DNA from: Thioclava indica
GTDB taxonomy: Bacteria; Pseudomonadota; Alphaproteobacteria; Rhodobacterales; Rhodobacteraceae
Reading direction: 5' to 3'
DNA: 64,000 nucleotides
Assembly (NCBI RefSeq): GCF_000714545.1
Contig: NZ_AUNB01000011.1
Span: 22,356-86,355, forward strand
A model generated the notes under the pieces. That model ran no database searches. It worked only from the letters and a program-made list of their open reading frames with translations, and had not been told where the DNA came from. Each line of letters opens with the position of its first letter. Within the stretch, counting starts at the first letter, position 1. The position numbers and the translations under genes are program-made. Positions 36,901 to 44,981 of this stretch are shown piece by piece.

Positions 36901-38498
36901 CCGACCTGATCGCGCGGCTGCGGCACTCGACCAAGGGCGTGACGCTGATCTCGCCACCGCCGCACCACGACATCTACTCGATCGAAGACCTCGCGCAGTT
37001 GATCTACGATCTCAAGCAGATCAACCCGCGCTGCAAGGTGACGGTCAAGCTGGTGGCGTCCTCGGGCGTTGGCACGATTGCCGCTGGCGTGGCCAAGGCC
37101 AAGGCCGACGTGATCCTGATTTCGGGGCACAATGGCGGCACGGGGGCCTCGCCTGCGACCTCGATCAAATACGCCGGTCTGCCGTGGGAAATGGGCCTGA
37201 CCGAGGCGCATCAGGTTCTTGCGATGAACAACCTGCGTGAACGTGTGACCTTGCGCACCGATGGCGGTTTGCGCACGGGGCGTGATATCGTGATGGCGGC
37301 GATGATGGGGGCCGAGGAATACGGCATCGGCACCGCCGCGCTGATCGCGATGGGCTGCATCATGGTGCGCCAGTGCCAGTCGAACACCTGCCCGGTGGGC
37401 GTGTGTACGCAAGACCCCGAACTGCGCGCCAAGTTCACCGGTTCGGCGGATAAGGTCGTGAACCTCATCACCTTCTACGCGCAGGAAGTGCGGGAACTGC
37501 TTGCCTCGATTGGCGCGCGCAGCTTGGATGAGGTGATCGGGCGCGCTGATTTGCTGACGCAGGTCAGCCGTGGCTCGGCGCATCTGGATGATCTTGACCT
37601 GAACCCGCTGCTGATCACTGTCGATGGCTGGGATAAGATCGTTTACGACCGTTCCAAGCCGCGCAACTGGGTGCCCGACACGCTGGACGCCGAGATTATC
37701 CGCGACGGTGCGCGTTTCTTCGAAGAAGGCGAGAAGATGCAGCTGAGCTATGCTGTGCGCAACACGCTGCGCACTATCGGCACGCGCGCCTCGAGCCATA
37801 TCGTCAAGAATTTCGGGATGCGCAACGCGCTGCAGCCCGATCATCTGACGGTCAAGCTGACCGGATCGTGTGGTCAGTCCTTGGGGGCATTTGCGGCACC
37901 GGGTCTCAAGATCGAAGTGTCGGGCGATGCCAATGACTACGTCGGCAAGGGTCTGTCGGGTGGCACGATTGTGGTGCGCCCGCCGATGACCAGCCCGCTT
38001 GTGGCGTCTGAAAACACGATCATCGGCAACACGGTGCTTTATGGCGCGACCGACGGGCATCTGTTTGCCGCAGGGCGCGCGGGTGAACGCTTTGGCGTGC
38101 GTAACTCGGGGGCCAAAGTGGTGATCGAGGGCTGCGGATCGAACGGCTGTGAATATATGACCGGTGGGGTTGCGGTGATTTTGGGCTCGATCGGGCCGAA
38201 TTTCGGCGCGGGGATGACGGGCGGTATGGCCTATCTTTATGATCCCGATGGCGCGGCTGAGGATCTGATGAACCTCGAAAGCCTTGTCACCTGCGGCTTG
38301 GGTCATCCCTATTGGGAAGCCCAACTCAAAGGCCTGATCGAGCGTCACGTCGAGGAAACCGGTTCGCGCAAAGCGGCAGATATTTTGCAGCATTGGGAGA
38401 GCGAAAAGGCCAACTTCCTGCAGGTCTGTCCGAAAGAGATGCTCATTCATCTGTCGCATCCGCTTACCGATGAACCGCAGGCGATGCCGGCAGAGTAA
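33963..38498 (+). CDS. gltB: Glutamate synthase (NADPH) large subunit
   Basis: GltB carries out ammonia transfer from glutamine to 2-oxoglutarate. The 1,511-residue precursor has a glutamine amidotransferase domain whose nucleophile is Cys34 in KASCGVG, implying removal of a 33-residue propeptide. The central domain and the FMN-binding synthase domain (SGHNGGTGASPATSIKYAG) follow. The iron-sulfur cluster cysteines are in CIMVRQCQSNTCPVGVC near residues 1131-1147. The C-terminal GXGXG beta-helix domain is complete. AAGGAGG precedes the ATG. All catalytic parts are present. Confidence 0.97.
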   Translation: MTKYDESWVAAQEAKRQWMHENSLWKEDDEKASCGVGLVVAIDGKPSRKVVENGIDALKAIWHRGAVDADGKTGDGAGIHVQIPAPFFYDQIRRTGHEPDMEKMVAVGQVFLPRTDFGAQERCRTIVESEVLRMGHYIYGWRHVPVNTAVLGEKANSTRPEIEQILIRNDKDIDQEQFERELYIIRRRIEKAAVAAQIAGLYICSLSCRSIIYKGMMLAEQVAEFYPDLKDERFESAFAIYHQRYSTNTFPQWWLAQPFRMLAHNGEINTIKGNINWMKSHEIRMASTAFGESAEDIKPIIPAGASDSGALDAVFELMVRSGRTAPMVKTMLVPEPWSNDETMPQALQDMYAYSNAVIEPWDGPAALAMTDGRWVCGGLDRNGLRPLRYVITGDGVLIAGSEAGMVPIDESMVVEKGALGPGQMIAVDMANGKLYHDAELKDKLAHAQPFSEWVSKVTDLNEQLRDVPEAPKFEGAELRKRQIAAGYSVEEIEQILAPMAEDGKEAIASMGDDTPPAVLSKQYRPLSHFFRQNFSQVTNPPIDSLRENRVMSLKTRFGNLKNVLDEDSSQTEIWILDTPFLANSEFDAMLDQFGEQVTVIDCTFASGGNQETLHDGLTRIRNEAEDAVRSGALHLVLTDEGQDPDKVAMPMILATSAVHSWLTKKGLRTFCSINVRAAECIDPHYFAVLIGSGATTVNAYLAEDTIADRIARGLIEGSLVDAMRRYRDAINSGLLKIMSKMGISVLSSYRGGLNFEAVGLSRAMVAEYFPGMHSRISGIGLHGIQHKLEQVHAKGWKGGQDVLPIGGLYKSRRTGETHAWGAQTMHMLQTACNRASYDLWKQYSAMMRANPPIHIRDMLDIKSLGKPVPIEEVESITSIRKRFVTPGMSLGALSPEAHKLLNVAMNRIGAKSDSGEGGEDPAHFVPEPNGDNPSAKIKQVASGRFGVTAEYLNHCEELEIKVAQGAKPGEGGQLPGMKVTDLIARLRHSTKGVTLISPPPHHDIYSIEDLAQLIYDLKQINPRCKVTVKLVASSGVGTIAAGVAKAKADVILISGHNGGTGASPATSIKYAGLPWEMGLTEAHQVLAMNNLRERVTLRTDGGLRTGRDIVMAAMMGAEEYGIGTAALIAMGCIMVRQCQSNTCPVGVCTQDPELRAKFTGSADKVVNLITFYAQEVRELLASIGARSLDEVIGRADLLTQVSRGSAHLDDLDLNPLLITVDGWDKIVYDRSKPRNWVPDTLDAEIIRDGARFFEEGEKMQLSYAVRNTLRTIGTRASSHIVKNFGMRNALQPDHLTVKLTGSCGQSLGAFAAPGLKIEVSGDANDYVGKGLSGGTIVVRPPMTSPLVASENTIIGNTVLYGATDGHLFAAGRAGERFGVRNSGAKVVIEGCGSNGCEYMTGGVAVILGSIGPNFGAGMTGGMAYLYDPDGAAEDLMNLESLVTCGLGHPYWEAQLKGLIERHVEETGSRKAADILQHWESEKANFLQVCPKEMLIHLSHPLTDEPQAMPAE

Positions 38499-38528
38499 GG
38501 GAACCCTTACGCAAACCAGACGTTTTAG

Positions 38529-38558
38529 AAGGGCGGGGCCAAGGGTCTCGCCCTTTTT
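38529..38558 (+). terminator. Intrinsic terminator after gltB
   Basis: Arms AAGGGCG (38529-38535) and CGCCCTT (38549-38555) with a 13-nt loop, followed by TTTAT. It lies 30 bp after the gltB stop and should end the gltD-gltB transcript. Confidence 0.75.
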
Positions 38559-38578
38559 ATCTGTTTGGAGGTTGCCCG

Positions 38579-39175
38579 ATGTCCGAGTTGCTAGTGATTG
38601 CCCGCGAAACCGAAGAGGCGGCGCTTGAGTTGCGCGATACTCTGCAAGATCTGCAGAAACAGGGTCTGTTTCGCGCCGAGGATATCGTTGTCGTGACGCG
38701 CGAAGACGATGGGGCCGTGCGCTTGCATCAAATGAGAAACACCACCGCGATGGGGGCGATTGGCGGTGCGGTCTGGGGCGGTTTGCTGGGGCTGGTGTTT
38801 ATGTCGCCAGTGATCGGGGCCGCGATTGGCGCAGGCACCGGGGCGGTTGCCGGACATGCCACAGATTTAGGGATCAACGACGACTTCATGCGCGATGCGG
38901 GAACCAATCTGCCCAAAGGCGGCGCGGCGGTGTTCACGCTGATCCCCAAGGAGGGCGCAGAACCGCTGATGGCGCAGCTTAAAACGCTAGGCCACACCGA
39001 CGCCACTGTTATGCGCGCCGATCTGCATCCCGATTTCCGCGATCGCCTTGCCGCGACGCTAGCCGCTGGTGGTGCGACGACCCTTATTGGCGAAGACCTG
39101 ACTGAGGGCGCGGCTGGCGCTCGGACAAACATTGTCGGCGGGTCGGTCAATCCAGAGACAGACGCGAAACCGTGA
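38579..39175 (+). CDS. DUF1269 domain-containing protein
   Basis: A 198-residue protein of the DUF1269 family, function unknown. It starts with a soluble alpha/beta segment (ELLVIARETEEAALELRDTL), then a glycine-rich hydrophobic hairpin near residues 58-95 (GAIGGAVWGGLLGLVF and GAAIGAGTGAVAGHA) that probably inserts in the membrane, then a second soluble half with AAVFTLIPKEGAEPLMAQL. Family members are often stress-associated. It stands alone after the gltB terminator with TTGGAGG before the ATG. Confidence 0.85.
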   Translation: MSELLVIARETEEAALELRDTLQDLQKQGLFRAEDIVVVTREDDGAVRLHQMRNTTAMGAIGGAVWGGLLGLVFMSPVIGAAIGAGTGAVAGHATDLGINDDFMRDAGTNLPKGGAAVFTLIPKEGAEPLMAQLKTLGHTDATVMRADLHPDFRDRLAATLAAGGATTLIGEDLTEGAAGARTNIVGGSVNPETDAKP

Positions 39176-39278
39176 CCGTATGAGGTGGCCCTGGGCCGCG
39201 TCTGCCTCAATTCTGCCGTAATCTTTGTGCTTTTTGGAAACAATTAAAAGGCAATAAATACGAGCAGCAGGCCCAACA

Positions 39279-40220
39279 ATGGCGACATATTACGACCAAT
39301 TCTACCAACTCGACCCGGGAAATCCCCCTGACGCAGGTGAGGTATTCGATCCTTCGACTCTAAGCCTGAACGACTATAATAACGACGATCGGATCTCGCC
39401 GACGACGAGCCAGTGGGATATTTGGCGCGGTCGGTACGACACGGTTGATGGTCAGCGGCTCACCGGCGTTTGGCGCGGGGATACGATCACCATCGAAAAG
39501 GCGAATGGTGACCAGATCACGATCACCGGAGACACGTTCTATCTCGCCGATGGCCGGACCTACTTCACCCCGACTGACGGAACGATCCTGCATGACGGCG
39601 CGACCTTCGTCAGTTCCACCTATGTCACGTCAAGTACCTATGCCCCGGTCGGAGATCTGGGACCGGAGTGTTTCGTCGCCGGCACGCTGATCACAACGCC
39701 TCGGGGCGAGGTGCCGGTGGAATGGCTGCGCGCGGGCGATCTGGTCGAGACTCTTGACGCCGGGCCGCAGCCGCTGATCTGGACGGGTGGCCGGCAGGTC
39801 GCTGGCCGTGGTGCTTACGCGCCTGTGCGATTTGAGGCCGGCGTGTTGGGCAACCGCCGCCCGCTTCTGGTCTCGCAGCAGCACCGGATGATGCTGAGCG
39901 GCTGGCGCGCAGAGCTGGCTTGCGGCGCGCCCGAGGTGCTGGTTGCGGCAAAACATCTGGTCAATGGTAGCTCCGTGCGGATCGTCGAGATGCCGCGTCT
40001 GCGCTATGTGCACCTGTTGCTTGACGCCCATCACGTTCTGACCGCCGAGGGTGCCCCATGCGAAAGCCTGTTTCCCGGTGAAATGATCCTGGATGAGGAT
40101 CGTGCGATTCACGGTGAAATCCGCGATGCATGGGGGGCGCATCGCAGCGATGCCATCGAGAGCATGGTAACCGCGCGACAGGTTGCGCGCGGCTCGGAAG
40201 TTTCGCTTTTGGCGGCTTGA
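39279..40220 (+). CDS. Hint domain-containing protein
   Basis: A 313-residue protein with a Hint (hedgehog/intein) domain of the type common in Rhodobacterales surface and RTX-like proteins. The N-terminal 125 residues are acidic and rich in D, T, Y and G. The Hint domain starts at ECFVAGTLITTPRGEVPVEW (catalytic cysteine near residue 129) and includes the histidine-bearing blocks VSQQHRMML and LLLDAHHVLTAEG. No signal peptide or extein-like C-terminal partner is evident; the protein ends about 50 residues after the domain. Function is unknown; autoprocessing is possible. Confidence 0.8.
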   Translation: MATYYDQFYQLDPGNPPDAGEVFDPSTLSLNDYNNDDRISPTTSQWDIWRGRYDTVDGQRLTGVWRGDTITIEKANGDQITITGDTFYLADGRTYFTPTDGTILHDGATFVSSTYVTSSTYAPVGDLGPECFVAGTLITTPRGEVPVEWLRAGDLVETLDAGPQPLIWTGGRQVAGRGAYAPVRFEAGVLGNRRPLLVSQQHRMMLSGWRAELACGAPEVLVAAKHLVNGSSVRIVEMPRLRYVHLLLDAHHVLTAEGAPCESLFPGEMILDEDRAIHGEIRDAWGAHRSDAIESMVTARQVARGSEVSLLAA

Positions 40221-40251
40221 CCACCCCCATGCGAGCGTGACTTATACGCCC

Positions 40252-40995
40252 ATGGCGAAAACGAGAAAATCGAAAAAGAAGACCCGTCGGGGCAGTGCCA
40301 CCTCGGGTCTGATGGCAGGCATGACCGCGCCATTCCGGCTGGTGCTGAAATGGCTGGGTCGTGCCGCATTGGTGGTGGTCGCGATCTATTTGGCGCTGAT
40401 CGTGGTCTATAAATTCGTCAATCCGCCAACTGATTACTACATGTGGTCCGAACGGCACCGCCTTGGCGCGGTTGATCAGCAATGGGTCGCGATGGATGAT
40501 ATCGCTCCCGTCATGGCACGCTCGGTTGTTGCCGCAGAGGATGCAAATTTCTGCAATCATTGGGGCTTTGACATGCATGCGATCCGCTCTGCGATTGACG
40601 ATGGTGCCAATAGAGGCGCATCGACGATCAGCCAGCAGGTCGTGAAAAACGTTTTCCTCTGGCAGGGGCGTAGCTGGATTCGCAAGGCGATGGAGGCCGC
40701 GTTGACCCCGGCGGTCGAGGCAATCTGGTCCAAGCGGCGCATCCTTGAGGTCTATCTCAATGTCGCGGAATTTGATGAGGGCGCTTTTGGTGTCGATGCC
40801 GCTGCGTTTCGTTATTTCCGCACTTCGCCGGACAAGCTGACAGCCCGGCAGGCGGCCTTGATCGCAGCGGTTCTACCCGATCCCAAAGGGCGTTCGGCGG
40901 CAAAGCCTTCGGCGTTTGTGCAGCGCAGAGCACGCGCGATTATCGACGGCGCGGCGACAATCAAGAATGATGGCCGCGCCGCGTGTTTCGAGTGA
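40252..40995 (+). CDS. mtgA: Monofunctional biosynthetic peptidoglycan transglycosylase
   Basis: MtgA polymerises lipid II into glycan strands. The 247-residue protein has a basic N-terminus (MAKTRKSKKKTRR), one membrane helix near residues 33-55, and the GT51 domain with the catalytic glutamate in AAEDANFCNHWGFD, then GASTISQQVVKNVFLW, RKAMEAALTPAVE and KRRILEVYLNVAEFD. Start 40252 is inferred from the basic-then-membrane pattern; no strong ribosome site is seen and a longer start would overlap the Hint gene. It ends directly against the convergent DUF3833 gene. Confidence 0.93.
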   Translation: MAKTRKSKKKTRRGSATSGLMAGMTAPFRLVLKWLGRAALVVVAIYLALIVVYKFVNPPTDYYMWSERHRLGAVDQQWVAMDDIAPVMARSVVAAEDANFCNHWGFDMHAIRSAIDDGANRGASTISQQVVKNVFLWQGRSWIRKAMEAALTPAVEAIWSKRRILEVYLNVAEFDEGAFGVDAAAFRYFRTSPDKLTARQAALIAAVLPDPKGRSAAKPSAFVQRRARAIIDGAATIKNDGRAACFE

Positions 40996-41565
40996 TCACT
41001 CGGCGGGCTGAGTATCGGACACGCGGCGCATCACCGCGAACAGCTCGGCCACTTTGATCCCGAATTTGCGCATCTGCGAGCGGTTTAGCAGCGTGCCATC
41101 GGGCATCTGGTAAATCCAGTCGGTCACATCCAGAACATGCCCGCCCGCATCCTCGGGCAGGCGCAGCTTGTAATGCATCTCAAGCGCATTGCCCCGTTGG
41201 TTCATCGTAGCCACGCCTTCGATATCATCTGCGGTCGAACTGATCGTGCCATCCTCGGCAAACCGGATCTTCCAGGCCCGGCTTTGGGTTCGACCTGAGG
41301 CGTAATCAAACTCCTCGTTAATCACGCCGCCTTCATTGGTGAAGCTGCCGACCATCATCGCGCGAAACCGCGATGTGACGCGCCCGGTGGGGCCGTAGAT
41401 CATGCCATGCGCCTCGACCGGCCCCTCAAAGGCCTGACGAATGTCGAAGCTTGGGCTTTCGCTGGCATAATCGGATAGGCGCTGCGCCGGGAAGCTGAAA
41501 AACACCTGCCGGATCAGCAGCGCTGCAAGAATAAGAACGGCTATCGCCAAGAGGAGCTTGATCAT
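40996..41565 (-). CDS. DUF3833 family protein
   Basis: A 189-residue protein with an N-terminal signal anchor (LLLAIAVLILAALLIRQVFF) and a lipocalin-like beta-rich domain of the DUF3833 type, including PVEAHGMIYGPTGRVTSRF and VLDVTDWIYQMPDGTLLNRS. Its function is unknown. It is the last gene of the leftward oxidoreductase-DUF1365-methyltransferase-DUF3833 operon next to rpoE-chrR, 3 bp after the methyltransferase, and such genes belong to this cluster in many bacteria, suggesting a membrane-lipid or envelope role. Confidence 0.85.
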   Translation of the reverse strand: MIKLLLAIAVLILAALLIRQVFFSFPAQRLSDYASESPSFDIRQAFEGPVEAHGMIYGPTGRVTSRFRAMMVGSFTNEGGVINEEFDYASGRTQSRAWKIRFAEDGTISSTADDIEGVATMNQRGNALEMHYKLRLPEDAGGHVLDVTDWIYQMPDGTLLNRSQMRKFGIKVAELFAVMRRVSDTQPAE

Positions 41566-41568
41566 CGC

Positions 41569-42735
41569 TCACGCCCTCGCATGGACAAGTTGGACCTGCA
41601 CCACATCGGTGTGGTCGACGGCAAAGGCCGCTGCGCAGGCTTCAAGATAATAGAGCCAGCCGCGCAGGAAATCGGGACCATAGCCCATCTGCGCAGCCCG
41701 CTCGGCGCGCTCTTTCAGACGCGCGGCCCACTGTCGGCAGGTCTCGGCGTAATCTTGGCCGAAACCAAAGCTTTCCTTCACCATCAGCCCCGCACGGGCC
41801 GCCTGATCGCGGATGACGCTATCAGACAGCAACATGCCGCCCGGAAAGGTGTATTGGCGGATGAAATCAGACGTCTTGCGATAGGTTGGAAAGTAGGAAT
41901 CAGACACTGTTATGGCCTGAATTACCGCTGATCCGCCTTCGGAGAGGCGATCCTTCAGCGTTGAGAAATAGGTCGGCCAGTAGCGTTCGCCGACCGCCTC
42001 GATCATCTCAATCGATACGATATGATCGAATTTTCCGGGCGTATGGCGGTAGTCTTGCAGCCGGATATCCGCGCGGCCATCAAGGCGCGCATCGGCATAG
42101 CCCTTCTGACTTGGCGAGATCGTGATTCCGGTCACGTCACGCCCTTGCTCCGCCGCGCGCTCTGCGAAATGGCCCCAACCGCAGCCGATTTCCAGCACGC
42201 GTTCACCGTCACCAAGCGAATCGAGAATACGGTCTAACTTGCGGTTTTGCGCGCGATGCAAATCCTGATCGCCGGGCGCAAACAAGGCGGAAGAATAGCT
42301 CATCCCCTCATCCAGCCAGATCTGGTAGAACTCGTTTCCAACATCGTAATGCGCGCGGATATTGCGCGACGATCCCCGCAACGAGTTGGCGCGCATCAGG
42401 CGGTCAATGATTTTGAAACGCAGGTTCGACCAGAAACCAGCATAGGCGTAACTATCCGCAATCGAAAGGTTTTTCAGCGCGATCGTCAGCAACCCCTCAA
42501 TAGACGGCGTGTCCCACATGCCCGCAACATACGCCTCACCCAGACCGACATCGCCGCGCGCAGCCATCATCACGACCGCTTGCCAGTCGCGAATGATCAT
42601 TTCGGCATGGGGCGCGCCGCGACCGAAATGACGGGTCTCGCCATCGGGCAAGCGAAGGGAGAGCGTCCCGTGCTCAATCTTCTCGCAGGTATCCAGAAAC
42701 TCTTTACGAATCCGGTTGGTGAAAAAGGGCATCAT
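41569..42735 (-). CDS. Cyclopropane-fatty-acyl-phospholipid synthase-like methyltransferase
   Basis: A 388-residue SAM-dependent methyltransferase of the cyclopropane fatty acid synthase family. The SAM motif VLEIGCGWGHFAERAAEQG lies near residues 175-193, with GITISPSQKGYA and the C-terminal signatures FGFGQDYAETCRQWAARL typical of the family. These enzymes methylate double bonds of membrane phospholipid acyl chains. In Rhodobacter the singlet-oxygen regulon includes a related enzyme, and methylated or furan fatty acids result from such genes; which product applies here cannot be read from sequence. Overlaps DUF1365 by 4 nt. Confidence 0.9.
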   Translation of the reverse strand: MMPFFTNRIRKEFLDTCEKIEHGTLSLRLPDGETRHFGRGAPHAEMIIRDWQAVVMMAARGDVGLGEAYVAGMWDTPSIEGLLTIALKNLSIADSYAYAGFWSNLRFKIIDRLMRANSLRGSSRNIRAHYDVGNEFYQIWLDEGMSYSSALFAPGDQDLHRAQNRKLDRILDSLGDGERVLEIGCGWGHFAERAAEQGRDVTGITISPSQKGYADARLDGRADIRLQDYRHTPGKFDHIVSIEMIEAVGERYWPTYFSTLKDRLSEGGSAVIQAITVSDSYFPTYRKTSDFIRQYTFPGGMLLSDSVIRDQAARAGLMVKESFGFGQDYAETCRQWAARLKERAERAAQMGYGPDFLRGWLYYLEACAAAFAVDHTDVVQVQLVHARA

Positions 42736-43484
42736 CGCGAGATCTCCTTATGTGGTGGGGCGGGGTGCGGACGGTAAGCGGCCCCTTTGAGTTTCAGGCG
42801 CAGGGCTTGCCAGTAGATCAGGGCAATCGTGCGGATCGGGGTAAACGGGCGACGCAGGGCAACGACGATCAAATCGCGCGAACGGAGCGGCTTGCGTGTT
42901 GTGATCAACGTCGCAGTCACGCCCTCATTGCCGTTCTCATGCGCGATGCGGATCGCGATTTTCGTGTCTGTGATATCGAACCGAAACTGGTAATCGCCCG
43001 CGATGTCCTGAAACGGTGAGACGTGAAAGATTTTACGGCTTTCGATCTTCGTTTGCGCCGTAATAGGGTCGAAATCTGCGGTTGCGCAGAGGTAGGAATG
43101 ACGGTCGCCAAAGGTATTGTTGACCTCGGCAATCACCGCGCGCAAATGATCCTGCGCGTCAAAGGACAGCCAGAAATTCACCGGATTGAAGCCAGAACCG
43201 AAGATGCGCGGCTGGGTCAGAAGACGTAGCGAATGTGGTGCAGGCGCACCGGCCTCGACCAGCTTGCATCGCGCCCATGTAGCGCCCTCTCCCTGACCAC
43301 GGACACCGCCGTAATCCCGGTCACGCAGCACGGCGAGATTGCGACCTTTGCGCGAAAACAAGCGCGGCCAAGGCCCATCGGATTCGGGATCAATCAGCAC
43401 ATAATCCACGTGGTAGCGAAACCCGTGGGAAATCGCGCCGCGCCGCGCGTGTCCGGTCGTTCCGGGGCAAAATTCGGCGTTCAT
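42732..43484 (-). CDS. DUF1365 family protein
   Basis: A 250-residue DUF1365 (COG3496) protein, reaction unknown. Family motifs visible are GHARRGAISHGFRYHVDYVLID near the start, RIFGSGFNPVNFWLSF and the central AVIAEVNNTFGDRHSYL. DUF1365 genes are almost always found between a flavin oxidoreductase and a cyclopropane-synthase-like methyltransferase, as here, so it probably acts with them on unsaturated acyl chains. It overlaps both neighbours by 4 nt. Confidence 0.9.
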   Translation of the reverse strand: MNAEFCPGTTGHARRGAISHGFRYHVDYVLIDPESDGPWPRLFSRKGRNLAVLRDRDYGGVRGQGEGATWARCKLVEAGAPAPHSLRLLTQPRIFGSGFNPVNFWLSFDAQDHLRAVIAEVNNTFGDRHSYLCATADFDPITAQTKIESRKIFHVSPFQDIAGDYQFRFDITDTKIAIRIAHENGNEGVTATLITTRKPLRSRDLIVVALRRPFTPIRTIALIYWQALRLKLKGAAYRPHPAPPHKEISR

Positions 43485-44809
43485 GCGGACACCAGATCAA
43501 GGATGGGCTGGAATTGGGCGTTTTGGTTGATTGCGCGCGCAACGCGCACCGCCGAAGCAAACCCGTCCTCGTGAAAGCCGTGACGCAGCCAGGCACCCGC
43601 ATACCACGTCCGATTTAGACCCTGAATCGCCGCAATATCGCCCTGCGCCTTCAAAGCCGCGCGATCAAAGACCGGATGCCAGAACACCTCATGATCGTAG
43701 ATCGCCTCTTGCGCGATTTCGGCCTCGGGGTTGAGCGTGACGAAAAGCGGGTCGTTATGCGGAATGTTTTGCAGCTTGTTCATCCAATAGGTCACGCCCA
43801 AACGCGTCTCGTTCTGGCATTGCGAGGCCTGATAGGTCCAGCTTGACCAACAGGCGCGCCGCCGCGGCATCTGCCGTTCGTCGCGGTGTAGGTAGACATC
43901 ATTGGGCTGGTAGCGGATCGCGCCTAGCGCAGCAGTTTCCAGCGCGGTTGGCTGGGCCAGCAGGCGAAGCGCTTGATCGGAATGGGTCGCGATGATCACC
44001 TGATCGAACGTGTCAGGCAGCGCATTTTTCGCGGAAATAGTGACGTTTTGGGCGCCGCGCTGCACGGATGTCACCGGCGTGCCGACACGGAACTCAACGC
44101 CTCGCACGCTCAGAGCCGCCTCAAGCCGTTTGACATATTCAATCGAGCCGCCGGAAACGGTCCACCATTGGTGTTGCCCTGTGGCCGACAAAAGCGCGTG
44201 GTTTTCAAAGAACCGCATCAGGCTGCGCGCCGGAAACGCCCCGATTTCAGTGGCGGGCGTGGACCAGATCGCGCCGCAGATCGGCAGCAGGTAGTAGCGG
44301 CGAAACCAGTCGCCCATGTTAAGCGCATCCATCAACGCGTCGATGGTCATGTCATCGTTTTGGGCCATCTCGACGGCACGCGCATTGAATTTCGCGATGT
44401 CGGCGATCATCCGGTAGAAACCGGGACGCGCGAAGTTACTCTTTTGAGCGACCAATCCGCGCAAATCGCGCAGCGCATATTCGATGCGGCCCTGATCAAT
44501 GCTGACGCCAAAGCTCATGTCCGATCGCTCGACCGGCACTTCAAGCTCGGCAAACATCCGCGTCAGATGCGGATAGTTGGCGTAGTTGAACACGATAAAG
44601 CCCGTATCAACGGGTTGATCGCCCTGGCGTCCGGCAAGGATGGTGCGGGAATGACCGCCCAAACGGCTTTCCGACTCGTAGATCGTTACGCGGTTGTGCG
44701 GTGCAAGTTGCCAGGCTGCGGCCAGCCCGGAAATGCCCGACCCGATGATGGCGATGCGTTGCGCTCTCGGATGCGGTGCGTCGAAGGACATATCTTTACT
44801 CCCAATCAC
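43481..44809 (-). CDS. FAD-dependent amine oxidase-like oxidoreductase (COG2907)
   Basis: A 442-residue flavoprotein with the dinucleotide-binding motif IIGSGISGLAAAWQLA near residues 20-35 followed by the FAD signature YESESRLGGHSRT, and a C-terminal WYAGAWLRHGFHEDG. It is of the COG2907 type found with DUF1365 and a lipid methyltransferase; desaturation of membrane acyl chains is the likely role by analogy, not proven. It is the first gene of the leftward operon and is divergent from rpoE, with an RpoE-type promoter just upstream. Confidence 0.88.
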   Translation of the reverse strand: MIGSKDMSFDAPHPRAQRIAIIGSGISGLAAAWQLAPHNRVTIYESESRLGGHSRTILAGRQGDQPVDTGFIVFNYANYPHLTRMFAELEVPVERSDMSFGVSIDQGRIEYALRDLRGLVAQKSNFARPGFYRMIADIAKFNARAVEMAQNDDMTIDALMDALNMGDWFRRYYLLPICGAIWSTPATEIGAFPARSLMRFFENHALLSATGQHQWWTVSGGSIEYVKRLEAALSVRGVEFRVGTPVTSVQRGAQNVTISAKNALPDTFDQVIIATHSDQALRLLAQPTALETAALGAIRYQPNDVYLHRDERQMPRRRACWSSWTYQASQCQNETRLGVTYWMNKLQNIPHNDPLFVTLNPEAEIAQEAIYDHEVFWHPVFDRAALKAQGDIAAIQGLNRTWYAGAWLRHGFHEDGFASAVRVARAINQNAQFQPILDLVSA

Positions 44810-44816
44810 TTGAACA

Positions 44817-44845
44817 GGTAACGACGGGTGCTAGCATTTGGATCA
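44817..44845 (-). promoter_or_regulatory. RpoE/ChrR-type promoter of the leftward lipid operon
   Basis: On the minus strand TGATCC (44845-44840) is followed after exactly 18 bp by TTACC (44821-44817). The -35 is a perfect match to the TGATCC-N18-TAAG-like consensus of RpoE in Rhodobacter sphaeroides; the -10 is looser. It lies just before the oxidoreductase start at 44809. Confidence 0.65.
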
Positions 44846-44866
44846 GAAGTTTTTTTCGACGCCGAG

Positions 44867-44895
44867 TGATCCGGGTGTTAAAACGACGCGTAGTC
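44867..44895 (+). promoter_or_regulatory. RpoE-type autoregulated promoter of rpoE-chrR
   Basis: TGATCC (44867-44872), an 18-bp spacer, then TAGTC (44891-44895) on the plus strand. This repeats the spacing and -35 of the divergent site 22 bp away, so both operons appear to be under the same sigma factor. Transcription would start near 44901, leaving about 80 nt of leader. Confidence 0.7.
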
Positions 44896-44981
44896 TGGTC
44901 ATGATAGAAGCCCTGACCATAGACTCCGAGACGAAAACGCCCCTGCCGCACGGCTTGCGGCCGGGCTATGCTGGGAAGAGT

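Noticed and set aside
36594..38459. A 621-codon open frame antisense to gltB
   Set aside because: Shadow of a GC-rich gene. gltB is intact with all motifs on the other strand, and the antisense product has no family features.
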